A stretch of 64,000 nucleotides of DNA from Lytechinus pictus (taxonomy: Eukaryota > Echinodermata > Echinoidea > Temnopleuroida > Toxopneustidae), in the NCBI RefSeq assembly GCF_037042905.1, contig NC_087261.1, positions 21,048,617 to 21,112,616 on the forward strand, in the 5' to 3' direction. Position numbers and translations under genes: made by a program. This document shows positions 25,101 through 32,746 of this stretch, in pieces; position 1 is the first letter of the stretch, and the number at the start of each line of letters is the position of its first letter. The notes beneath the pieces are model-generated. The model saw nothing but the letters and a program-made list of their open reading frames with translations. It did no database searches and was not told where the DNA came from.

Positions 25101-26534
25101 GTCATAATTTACTTACCCAGTTGCCAATTTGAAATCTACATAGTATTCGTGATCTCAATTTTAAAGCAGCTATAACTTTCGTATTGCTTGTCCGATTTCT
25201 TTCAAACTTTCACCATTCTGTTTAATTTATTTTTCTCCTTCCCAACACAACATTTTATGGCCAAGGCTGGATTCCCCTTTAATGGTTCTTGTGATTATGC
25301 ATAAGAGTTGTTATAATTCTGTGAACATTGTATTTCAATGTCGTTACCAGTACCGTGGTTGAATTGTGTTGAACTCCTCAATAGGTGGATCTCGGCAACG
25401 ATACCCTTGTAACAGGTATCATCACACAGGGACGATACATAGGGAACGGTGAAAAGGTAACCTCTGTGTCTATCTCCTACTCAAGGGACAATACCCAATG
25501 GCTTTATGCACTCCAAGGGTTCTGTGGTACTGTAAACGTGAGTACATGCCATAATATTGATAATTGCGTTTGTCATGAAATGGCACATTATGTTTTCTTC
25601 TAATTAAAAGGGCACTGAAACCCATGAAACCAGGTGAATCATGTAAAAGAGAAAACCCCAAAAGAATTAGAAAACCCACAGAATTAGATCAATGAAAGCC
25701 GGCCCGAGCCCCCCCCCCCTTGACAAGCACAATTAATGTTGTTTAAATGTAAGAATGTCGTTAAAACAGAAGTGTGCCCCCTCCCTTTGAAAGTGACGGA
25801 ATGTGTTTAATATTTGGTCAAAAACCTCTTTTTTTGGGGGGGGGGGGGGGGGGCTTGTCAATTTTTTTGGGGGAAAATGCGCCCACCCCCCTTTTTTGAA
25901 AATTACATGCACATCTCAATGACGTGCAAATGAGACAGTCCATGATGTCCCTCACTCTGTATCTAATTAGTTTTCTTATTGTTTGAATATACATTATTTC
26001 ATTTTTAAGCTTTGACAACAAGGGCCAGCATGAAGGCAGACGCTCGGGAATTCGAATTCAAATCACAGTTTTCGAGCGAGCGTGTGAAAGGTCCGATGAT
26101 TCTAACGATGAATTGCAATCATCCTTACAATGACGATTCAATATTCACGTGTGAACAGGCCCTTAAAGCAATGGTGATCTATGTAGACTTGCCCCTGTCA
26201 AAATCGAACGAAATCGATCACCGTGCCGAGCTAGATCGACCCGGCCAAAATGTCTCTTGATTGGGCTTGATCAGTTGATTGGCAGTGGGAACTGCTAGAA
26301 GGAGTTTGGGGTGACAAGAATTTTGCGTGACCGACGTAATTATTTTCATTCTCTCATTTTCATTTTTTACTTTTCCTTTTACTGCCCCAGAGATATCCCG
26401 CAAACTTCGATCAGGACACATACGTGACAACACTATTCCCCAAGCCAGTTACTGCACGGTATGTCAGGATTCATACTCCGACGTACTACCACCATGCGTC
26501 TATGAGGTTCGAAGTACTCGGCATCAACAATTAA
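13016..26534 (+). CDS. Secreted mosaic protein: Cys-rich module, EGF, SRCR-like, two F5/8C domains; 10 exons
   Basis: Gene model of 555 codons, not matched to a named gene. Exons: 13016-13103, 14168-14359, 17646-17750, 18255-18419, 19151-19318, 20861-21153, 22599-22755, 23441-23643, 25385-25537 and 26391-26534 (stop TAA). All have GT-AG borders and the phases join without a break, phase 1 at nearly every module border. Module order is a signal-like N-terminus, a Cys-rich segment, a six-Cys EGF, an SRCR-like domain of about 110 residues and two discoidin (F5/8 type C) domains, ending right after the second. There is no later membrane segment, so I infer a secreted recognition or adhesion protein. 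At least five N-glycosylation sequons (NVT, NIS, NIT, NET, NET) are visible. Exon 1 is the least certain part, and more exons could hide in the 3.3-kb intron 2. Introns carry many MITEs. Confidence 0.8.
13790..14000. mobile_element. Foldback MITE, family 2, copy 1 (degenerate)
   Basis: Shares AATTGGTGAA...AACAG and the right-arm pattern CCGACAATGACC...TTTGACGGG with copies at 20010-20275 and 21590-21875. It lies in intron 1 of the mosaic gene. Confidence 0.55.
14168..14359 (+). CDS. Exon 2: Cys-rich module, possibly Frizzled-CRD-like
   Basis: Phase 1 to phase 1, acceptor ATGACAG and donor CCAG|GTAACC. Contains C-x7-C (CQNVTMSNC), two N-linked sites, then CRPILQYARQFYC and TLP before the junction. 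The first C-x7-C and the late C...F-x-C...P pattern recall the Frizzled cysteine-rich domain, but the middle is short and diverged. The exon is well supported; the domain name is tentative. Confidence 0.6.
14370..14515. repeat. GAT/AAT microsatellite in intron 2
   Basis: Imperfect ATG and ATA triplets. The reverse-strand poly-Ile open frame is an artefact. Confidence 0.85.
14780..16054. other. Intron 2 sequence, nothing firm
   Basis: A GT-rich stretch lies at 15370-15480. Weak inverted symmetry near 14800-15055 may be an old MITE, but I cannot define its ends. No extra module exon was recognised. Confidence 0.35.
16055..16288 (-). mobile_element. 5'-truncated tRNA-derived SINE, same family as 3077-3376
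   Basis: Minus strand: GGGTTCGAATCCC B-box-like segment, then CGCCATGG... and CTCAACCCAGGTGAGGTAAA, ending in an (ATT)n tail at 16055-16072. The A-box half of the head is missing. Confidence 0.75.
16738..16764. repeat. Poly(A) run
   Basis: An uninterrupted A tract of about 27 bases in intron 2. There is no recognisable retroposed sequence beside it. Confidence 0.8.
17260..17343. repeat. CATC/TCA microsatellite
   Basis: Imperfect TCA/TCG triplets giving a poly-Ser frame. Not a gene. Confidence 0.85.
17646..17750 (+). CDS. Exon 3: EGF-like domain
   Basis: A 35-codon phase 1-1 exon between acceptor ACCAG and donor CATG|GTATGT. It has the six-cysteine EGF spacing: CNSNPC, GGIC, YSCLC, then GGYHGSRC. 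There is no internal ATG, so it is missed by ORF calling. It lacks the Asp/Asn pattern of the calcium-binding EGF type. Confidence 0.9.
18255..18419 (+). CDS. Exon 4: SRCR-like domain, first half
   Basis: Phase 1-1, acceptor CACTGTAG, donor GAAG|GTGAGG. It contains ILGPEGHHNEG, QDNWNSNYSKMACQYMGF and a final Glu. This matches the SRCR pattern of a W motif then A-C-x-x-L-G-F. The usual first Cys (CDDGW) is replaced by H-Q-D-N-W. Confidence 0.8.
19151..19318 (+). CDS. Exon 5: SRCR-like domain, second half
   Basis: Phase 1-1, acceptor AAACAAG, donor CCTG|GTGAGT. VICPDDVMNITECWTN and IAVVCCPG correspond to the C-x-G-x-E...C and V-x-C elements of SRCR domains. It joins exon 4 through a shared Gly codon. 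Confidence 0.8.
19415..19933. mobile_element. TTAA-bounded MITE, family 1, copy B (5'-truncated)
   Basis: Homologous to 11831-12436 in the same orientation from about its 100th base on. Ends GGATTCTCCTTTAA. Lies in intron 5. Confidence 0.75.
20010..20275. mobile_element. Foldback MITE, family 2, copy 2
   Basis: Arms such as GACAATGACCTGCTG and its diverged complement near 20210-20250 fold back on each other. Homologous to 21590-21875. Confidence 0.6.
20615..20765. mobile_element. Fragment of foldback family 3
   Basis: GGGGAGCCTTTCATCAACAA and later GGATAAAAC/CCGACAATG match, in inverse orientation, the element at 29947-30231 and the one at 33229-33390. Confidence 0.5.
20861..21153 (+). CDS. 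Exon 6: F5/8 type C domain 1, N-terminal part
   Basis: Phase 1 in, phase 0 out; acceptor ACGACAG, donor AAC|GTATAC. Contains CSPSGQALRTPDGAYSESSC, RLDGPSVWRPSKSDQWQWIQ, AIIIQGG and WVTSFTISSSLDGETWNDY, the hallmark sequence of discoidin domains (RL...W.p...WiqV.L..i..I..QG). The donor is weaker than the others but is placed exactly where the second domain also breaks. Confidence 0.88.
21370..21480. repeat. Dispersed repeat related to 59150-59400
   Basis: GGGGGTGCTGCGTGTATTAT here matches, in inverse orientation, the AATAATACACGCAGC stretch near 59285. Function unknown. Confidence 0.45.
21540..21569. repeat. Poly(C)-poly(A) run
   Basis: Fifteen or more C followed by A, in intron 6. Confidence 0.8.
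21590..21875. mobile_element. Foldback MITE, family 2, copy 3 (best preserved)
   Basis: About 100-bp arms: left includes GCCGTCAAATGACAATGAAC, right includes its counterpart ATTGTCATTTGACGGGC. The arms also share AATTGGTGAA / TTCACCAATT. No coding capacity. Confidence 0.75.
22385..22562. mobile_element. Foldback MITE, family 4, copy 1
   Basis: ATAACTGCGGTAATTTTGC at the left and GCAAAGTTACCATACTTGTA at the right form inverted arms, with ACCATGG motifs inside. A second copy lies at 30234-30366. It sits 37 bases before exon 7. Confidence 0.6.
22599..22755 (+). CDS. Exon 7: F5/8 type C domain 1, C-terminal part
   Basis: Phase 0 in, phase 1 out; acceptor TATTTTAG, donor ATAG|GTAGGT. TFPGNYDKSTHVTHTF and GRYFRIHPKTFNGYIAVG match the F-x-G-N-x-D and R-Y-x-R-I-x-P elements. 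The usual closing Cys of the domain is replaced (LYGYGP). Confidence 0.9.
22757..23440. other. Intron 7, nothing recognised
   Basis: AT-rich sequence without a recognised repeat or exon. Confidence 0.4.
23441..23643 (+). CDS. Exon 8: F5/8 type C domain 2, first part
   Basis: Phase 1 in, phase 0 out; acceptor GCTTCAAG, donor GTGAAG|GTAATA. GVEDGRIPDSSLTSS and EGRLNSNSAWIPSDSDTNKW are classic discoidin N-terminal motifs. Unlike domain 1, this domain has an extra intron after the WVK. Confidence 0.9.
24681..25282. mobile_element. TTAA-bounded MITE, family 1, copy C (inverted)
   Basis: TTAAAGGGGAATCCAACCC ... GGCTGGATTCCCCTTTAA, 602 bp, reverse orientation relative to copy A. Lies in intron 8, 103 bases before exon 9. 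The forward open frame 24812-25132 is the same shared non-gene frame. Confidence 0.8.
25385..25537 (+). CDS. Exon 9: F5/8 type C domain 2, middle
   Basis: Phase 0-0; acceptor TCAATAG, donor AAC|GTGAGT. VDLGNDTLVTGIITQGRY and VTSVSISYSRDNTQWLY carry the V-D-L-G...V-T-G-I-x-T-Q-G core motif of the family. Confidence 0.93.
25897..26030. mobile_element. Fragment of TTAA MITE family 5
   Basis: ATGCACATCTCAATGACGTG through TTTGACAACAAGG matches the middle of the elements at 49763-50368 and 51412-51995. A G-run and C-run precede it. Confidence 0.6.
26391..26534 (+). CDS. Exon 10 (terminal): F5/8 type C domain 2, end
   Basis: Acceptor TGCCCCAG, phase 0. PANFDQDTYVTTLF, KPVTARYVRIHTPTYYHHAS and MRFEVLGINN then TAA at 26532-26534. 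The normal final Cys after E-V-x-G is absent, so neither discoidin domain has its usual closing Cys at this position. Confidence 0.92.
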   Translation, partial: RYPANFDQDTYVTTLFPKPVTARYVRIHTPTYYHHASMRFEVLGINN

Positions 26535-26822
26535 ACTAAACAGGTTTAGTGGATCCCGTCATTTCCTTTAACTTTTATTTAAATAGTAAAGATGAATGAA
26601 AGAAGTTGTATGCAAAATGCTTTATCATAAATATTCTACAGTTATTATTATCATGATTATCTAGTTCAATGTAAATATCATTATTAATATGATTACCATA
26701 TTGTTAAGTGTCTATTGTAAATATTTATTTATCTATGTCATATTGTCATACTGTATTTTGTATATTTATTGACATCTTTGTAATGATTGCTTTATTGTTA
26801 AATTGACTGGAGTTGAAATGAA

Positions 26823-26828
26823 AATAAA
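26823..26828 (+). terminator. Poly(A) signal of the mosaic gene
   Basis: AATAAA 289 bases after the stop codon. The first good hexamer downstream. Confidence 0.5.
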
Positions 26829-26829
26829 C

Positions 26830-27574
26830 AAAACTGAAGTGAAACTAAACAGGTTAACTGCTATCTATTTCACCTGACGTTTTCTACGATTCTTCGATGT
26901 GTATTTTGTATTTAATATGTGCGGTGAAAACAGTGTGGGGGAGTCACCGATCTCTACAGATCGATGGAGAAGTTTGCTTGCATGCAGCTGCTCGGATATC
27001 ACGTGAGGCAATCATTCTAAAAGTTTATCTTTAAGCTGTTTAATTGGTTCCATGTCATTTACTCCGGCGACAATTACTCCGCTGTAAATTCCACACACGT
27101 ACTAATCGAATGACCAACATCAACCCTCCATGGGTTTAACACTGTACCCTAACTTAAACATAAACCTAACATAAAACCTTATTGCAACCCTACCTCTAAC
27201 CCTACATCTTGTACTAATTTAAACCCGCAGTAGCAAATGTCGTGTCACCGTTTCGGTTGGGAGTTCTATCGCCGTAGCACCGTATAATACGGCAATATAA
27301 CGCCAGGATTTAGGGTGTTATATCACCGTAATAGGGAGTTTGAACGTCGTAACACAGAAAAGATATAAACAGTGGCGGAATTCGGTCATCGTAGTTTACA
27401 ATCCTACACCATAATCATATGAATTAATATTTTATTTGAAAGAATGATAAATAAAACATCTTAAAAGATAGCCGTTCTAGATCACATCAACTCTTGAACA
27501 ATATTTCACGGTGGAACTATATACGAAGTATTACTATCGACCAAGGCGTTACTGCGGCATCATTGACATGATTG
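26830..27574. other. No gene; sparse repeat sequence
   Basis: A block TCCGGCGACAAT (27063-27074) followed by CCCTAA-like short motifs recurs at 34315-34410, so this is a dispersed repeat of unknown type. Confidence 0.4.
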
Positions 27575-27582
27575 CGGGTCAG

Positions 27583-27856
27583 GGACCCGTTGTACAAAGA
27601 GTTACGATTGATCCGATCAATCGTAACTCTATGGAAATCCATCAGTGTCATAATTTTTTCTACAGGAAATTTGCAAAATGTCCTTTGTAATCAAAGGAAA
27701 ACACCCCAAATTGTCAAGAAATCAATGAATTTATGGATATGCATTCATATCTAGAATTTTTTTTTAAACAAACATGCATTTCATATGTTGACTTTGCTGG
27801 CTTTCCATAGTTGCGATTGATCGGATCAATCGTAACTCTTTGTACAACGGGGCCCA
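27583..27856. mobile_element. Foldback MITE with palindrome-containing arms
   Basis: Left GGGACCCGTTGTACAAAGAG and right CTCTTTGTACAACGGGGCCC are inverted. Each arm itself contains a near-perfect palindrome around GATTGATCCGATCAATC. Spacer about 140 bp; no coding content. Confidence 0.75.
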
Positions 27857-27869
27857 GATGTTCAGAGTG

Positions 27870-28329
27870 ATCAATATCGGCATGGGCTGAATCAGATCGT
27901 TGCGGATCATTGTTAATTTATTATGAAAACAAAAATCTGAAAATATAAAGATAAATAGTTGACAGAATGCTGTACTTCTCTACATATGCTTATTCAGCGT
28001 TTTCTAATGACTCTATGTGTCTTAGAATAATGAATTGCTATCTTAACTTGTACATAAGGCCTACAGTGAACCGTAATTCCAATATTAATTTCAACTTGGT
28101 TTGTATTTTTCTTTTGGTAAGATAAATACATGAATAAAAAAAATATTCAAGGTAATTAAAGAGCTGAATGGGAGAAGAATGATGAAGTGATGGGTGAATA
28201 AATTCGAGAATGAGAGGAAGAGGAGACAAAGAGGGGGAGGAGAGAGGTGGGAAGGAGAAGATGAAATATGGGTGACACCCTGAGGCTGGGGATTATCGGA
28301 TAAAATAAAAAGAAAAATGTATTATGATT
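27870..28329. other. No gene recognised
   Basis: AT-rich DNA with a GA-rich patch at 28205-28265. Nothing supported. Confidence 0.4.
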
Positions 28330-28760
28330 TTGGAATTAAAGGTAAAAGAAAGTAGTTGCAGCAAACAATTATTTCACGAGAGAGTCTTTTAAATCAATGT
28401 TAATTGTCACCATTATTATCATATAATCTAGATCGTGTACATTCATGTATACGTATTTTAGTGAAGTCATGAAATCTTAGCTCGAAACCTATTATTTGTA
28501 TGATCACTAACACAGAAAAGTATATGTGGGGGCAATGTATTAATATTGCTTGGAAAAAAATGCCCGACATTTGATGGAATTCCGTGCTTATTTTGCTCAT
28601 TTCTCAGCAATAACACATTTTCTTCCAGCGCCATTTGGCACATATTTTTCTTTTTATTTATAAATACAAACACTTTGGTGGTAATTTTATTTGATTCTGT
28701 TCGAATCCATTTTGAGATCGTCACCACAACTGGTATTTTATCTTTAAATGAATATGTTAT
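28330..28760. repeat. Diverged direct repeat, copy 1
   Basis: Collinear with 30690-31105: shared blocks include TTATTTTGCTCATTTCTCAGC versus TTATTTTGCTTATTTCTCAGC, TTTGGCACATATTTTT and TTTTGAGATCGTC. Not coding in either copy. Confidence 0.65.
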
Positions 28761-29946
28761 AGAAAAATATAATAAGAATGATTGAAGATGTTCACAAAGT
28801 AAATGATGTACTTCATATGACGTAATATTGATTACACAACAACACAGAGGAGAAAAAACGATCAAATAAATAGAAAATGAAAACACACTCCTTTATTTTT
28901 CCTCACCTTCATCATCATTTCATTAAAAGTATTTGTTGCAATTGTCACTACGTTTCAATGCACAATGTCTTAGTTTCAAACAAATGTAAATGTTTCCGTG
29001 TAAATCTCACTGCAAGTTCGAAAAGAGAAATTGGATTTCAAAAAATAAGACGTACGACGTCATTACAGTATTTACAAATTCACTTTCTAGTCGTAACACC
29101 ACCGACTATGAACATCCATTACGATATTTAAAAAAATTGAGATTTTATCAGAAACACGGTTTGAAATACCAGTTAAAATTGATTATAGAGTTCCTCTCCA
29201 TGTTTATGGAACGACGCGCCAAACTGCTGGTAAACACACCGTGACTAATGACGAAAAAATAATGGTAAAGCGTGACTGTAGACAAATATATATATTAAAG
29301 ACTAAATTCGGCACCATTAATCATTTGCGTATCACGTTACAATAAAACATGACTTTGTTTTTGTTATCCATCATATTCAGCACTTAGTGTCGTGGATTCA
29401 CAGTGTTTTCCATTGGTAGGAAATGCACTGCAACGACAGAGAAGTCCCGGATGCCAAGTTGTTATTATTTGTTCATGCTACAGCCTATAGCTACAACCAT
29501 GCACACAAAAAAAAGGAAATATAGGCCTACCATCAAATTGTGATTTTGCGCATGCTTTAATAGCCCCAAACAGTTTCAAATTCGTTCTTTGGCCCCTCTG
29601 TACACTTCGTGAAGTTGTTTCCACGTGTCACCAGCATGATACTTTTGGTTAACATTACGTTTGCCAAGATTCTTAAAATAAATCTTATACAGCGTATGAT
29701 AGTTATTCGCTTAAAATGAATGAAATTCAGAAATATCTTGAACACATAATAACATGAGGCATTTTGGTTGTATACCCTGTCTAGCAAAATATTTGGCAAT
29801 GGTAAAGGGCCTGCCACTCCTAAATGAAATAAGCCGGCGTGTGCCGAGATATATACTCTGACAAGCCGATTTATCATTAATTTTTTTTTTACTAGGATAA
29901 TGCAGCTCTTGTTAACCAATAATTTTCTTGATATCGAAATAGTTCT
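28761..29946. other. No gene recognised
   Basis: AT-rich DNA. Several open frames of 60-90 codons occur without domain resemblance or splice context. Confidence 0.4.
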
Positions 29947-30231
29947 GGAGGGTGTTTCATGAAAGGGCTTGTCGGACGATTTATCCGACAAGTCATGTTT
30001 TATCCGACAGTTACTATAGCAACAGTCCTTTAATAGCCAATCGAACTCAGGAAAAGTTGTCAGGGGCCCGTTGCAAAAAAAATCTTGCGCAACTTGATTT
30101 ACAGCCAATGAAGCACCCGTATTCGGGACTTGCGCTTGATATTTTGACTTGCGATTAAATGAACGCAACTCTTTCTGCAACAGGCCCCAGATCTGACAAC
30201 TTGTCAGACAAAAAAGTTGACGAAACGCTCC
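29947..30231. mobile_element. Foldback family 3 element carrying a nested MITE
   Basis: Outer arms: GTGTTTCATGAAAGGGCTTG at the left and a diverged complement ending AACGCTCCCC at the right, with GACAAGT/ACTTGTC motifs. A second element (30063-30189) interrupts it. A related uninterrupted copy is at 33229-33390. Confidence 0.65.
30063..30189. mobile_element. Nested small MITE, about 127 bp
   Basis: GGGCCCGTTGCAAAAAAAAT at the left, CTTTCTGCAACAGGCCC at the right. Flanked by CAG on both sides, a possible 3-bp target duplication. Confidence 0.65.
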
Positions 30232-30233
30232 CC

Positions 30234-30366
30234 TGGGGTTTGTTTAATAAAGCTTTACAACTGCGGTAAATTTGCCATTGTGATTGGCTGATGAGCCCTG
30301 TTACCATGGTAGCTGGCATAATGGCAAAGTTACGATAGTCGTAACTATTTGTGAAACCGGGTCCCA
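30234..30366. mobile_element. Foldback MITE, family 4, copy 2
   Basis: TACAACTGCGGTAAATTTGC ... GCAAAGTTACGATAGTCGTA inverted arms, directly abutting the previous element. Homologous to 22385-22562. Confidence 0.6.
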
Positions 30367-30689
30367 GTGTGACAGCCCCTTTAGATTTAGTGTAAACTAC
30401 CAAGTGCAACCTACAACACTTATCATGCTTATGTGTAACATTTCATACATGTAAGTTAAAGAAAGAGAAAAAAGGGTTATTCATGTTATCCGGATTACAT
30501 TTATCAAAACTAGGTATAAGCGATGACGTGACATAGGTATAAACTACACTATTATTAATTATCATTGTACATAATACACCTAAAAATCAAATACAGTATA
30601 TACAATACCACATGTGCGATATCGACATTTAAGTAAAGTTATTATACATACTGCAATCTATCAACAATCTACTTTAAAAGACAAATTGT

Positions 30690-31105
30690 TATTAAAGCTA
30701 AATGACAGTAGTTGCAGTAAAATACTGATTTCGTGAGAAAGTCTGTAAAACCAAGGTTAAGTATTACTCTATCATCGTGGATCTAGATCTGGTACAGTTA
30801 CATAAACTGAACTTTGTGAAATCATAATATCTAAGCTAAAAAACGATCACACTGAAGATCGCCAACACAGATAGACACACGTGGGACAGTGTATTATTAT
30901 TGCTGGAATAAAGACCCGACGGAAGTGACAGAATCCGCGCTTATTTTGCTTATTTCTCAGCAATTACACAATTTCTTCCAGAATCCTTTGGCACATATTT
31001 TTATTCATACAAACAGACACTTTGGTGATCATTATATTAAATTCTGTAAAAAGTCATTTTGAGATCGTCCCCACAACTGGAATTTATCTTTAACTGGTTT
31101 GTGCA
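30690..31105. repeat. Diverged direct repeat, copy 2
   Basis: Second copy of 28330-28760, same orientation, with substitutions and small gaps throughout. The spacing start-to-start is about 2.36 kb. Confidence 0.65.
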
Positions 31106-32310
31106 ATTTTCAGTACCATCCTGCTCATGGCCATACGGTGGTAGCACACGAAGTATGGTGTGTTAACATTGCAATTTCATGAATTTCTTGCAATATTCTC
31201 ACGATTCTCATAATTTGATATATTATCCGTTGATAGGCAGAAAAGATACAGTATTTTCTATCAGTCGTGCGAAGCCAATATCAGTAAAAATATACTTCAT
31301 AATATATCTCTAGACATCCTGATACAAATTAATAAACATACTTCTCAAATCTTTATGAAATATGTCTTGGTGAGGTAGTCTGCTTCGGAGCGATTGTGGC
31401 TTGAGCCTTCTACACCTACGCACACATATCACTAATTATGGTCATCGCCATCAACATCGTCGTCGTTATCATCATCATCATCATCATCAGATCATTATCA
31501 TCATCACCACCACCACCACCGCTTCCCCAGCGCCATCACTATCATGATCGATTTTATCATAATTATCTACATGTAAACGAATCAGTCGGGGGGGGGGGGG
31601 GGGTGAGGAGGAGGCGGAGTAGAACCTCCCAGTCTAATAACCTTATCCCGCCAATGCGATCTGATAGCTATTCATTAATAATGGTAAAAACACAAACGGT
31701 AAAAACATATAGAGGAACTACTTCGGGTGTTTTTCTTAATGTGGATTTACCCACAGACTTGGAAATTGACATGATACTTTGGCAGTTGGAAAGCAAGCGT
31801 CTGACCTCAATTATCGCAATCGCACACTCCGCAATTAAGAAACTGCCATTGTATGACTGCAAAATAAAATCGTATAAAGTCCCACTACAACTCTACAGAT
31901 ATAACACGTCTATTTAAGAGATGTAATTTTATCTTCAAGAATATTTTGCAGTATCTGTAGGCGTACAATAATTAAACAATATCATTACTGTCGGTATAAA
32001 GAACAAAACGAAACAATGATGGATCGGAGTTATTATGTACAAATTCATTGGTTAAGCATTCAAACAAAATCTTTCACAACGAAATATATTTTAACTTTCT
32101 AAACGGACAGAACAAAGACAATGTGCAAATTATCAAAGAATCGTTGCAGAGCTGGCGCTGCACTTTTCCCTTTTCACACAATCGCGAATATTTACAAGTC
32201 GTATCATTTATAAAAAAAATTACAGTCTATTATGATCTAAAATTGTCCATCACTTTAACAGACAGTTTGATAAAAAATGACACTGCGGACATTTGAAACG
32301 AAACTATGGC
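31106..32310. other. No gene recognised; TCA microsatellite and G run
   Basis: A CATCATCAT/CACCAC microsatellite lies at 31440-31520 and a poly-G run at 31588-31602. Open frames at 31438-31917 and 32048-32296 have no family resemblance. Confidence 0.4.
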
Positions 32311-32314
32311 CCCT

Positions 32315-32320
32315 TTTATT
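32315..32320 (-). terminator. Candidate poly(A) signal of the SLC5 gene
   Basis: AATAAA on the minus strand about 290 bases beyond the stop at 32612-32614. Confidence 0.4.
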
Positions 32321-32611
32321 CTGGTATTTAAAACGTAAGAATATTAAAACGTTTTTATATAGAAGGGTACCTGTCACTAATCGAATATTTCCCTTTCTTT
32401 CTGCAACCCTGGAAATAAAATAAAATGCTATATGTTGTTCACATCTTTCTAAAACTATATTTTATATAGCGACCCTGATATTGTTTAATGCACGTTGGCA
32501 TTCTCTGTTCCGATAATCAGTTTGTACGAGCAACCACATACACAGATATTTTCATCTACCATGTCTATTACAATAACATCATACTTTACTAATGAGACGA
32601 CATGTCAAAGG

Positions 32612-32746
32612 TTAAAGTTTGGTGTCGTCATCGATAGGGCCTTTACCGTTGGCGGCGGGCTCTTCGTTCTCGAGTTGAACGCCGTTATCAGGTCCCCCTT
32701 TGACTGCGGTGTACTTGTGCTCATCGCTCGCCTCTCCTTCAATGTC
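32612..32746 (-). CDS. SLC5 last exon: acidic tail with PDZ-type end
   Basis: A 44-codon exon, phase 0, acceptor CTGTTAG. It begins [18 protein letters not shown] and ends DDDTKL then TAA. The tail is hydrophilic and acidic, as expected for the cytoplasmic C-terminus. T-K-L fits the class I PDZ ligand S/T-x-hydrophobic, and SMCT1 is known to bind PDZ proteins by its C-terminus. There is no internal ATG, so ORF calling misses it. Confidence 0.75.
   Translation of the reverse strand, partial: DIEGEASDEHKYTAVKGGPDNGVQLENEEPAANGKGPIDDDTKL

Noticed and set aside
26012..26260. Open frame of 82 codons between exons 9 and 10 of the mosaic gene
   Set aside because: It starts inside a MITE fragment and does not fit the F5/8C domain, which joins directly from exon 9 to exon 10.
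27121..27215. Telomere-like CCCTAA motifs
   Set aside because: They are scattered and irregular, and the same style recurs at 34380-34410 inside a dispersed repeat; not a telomeric tract.
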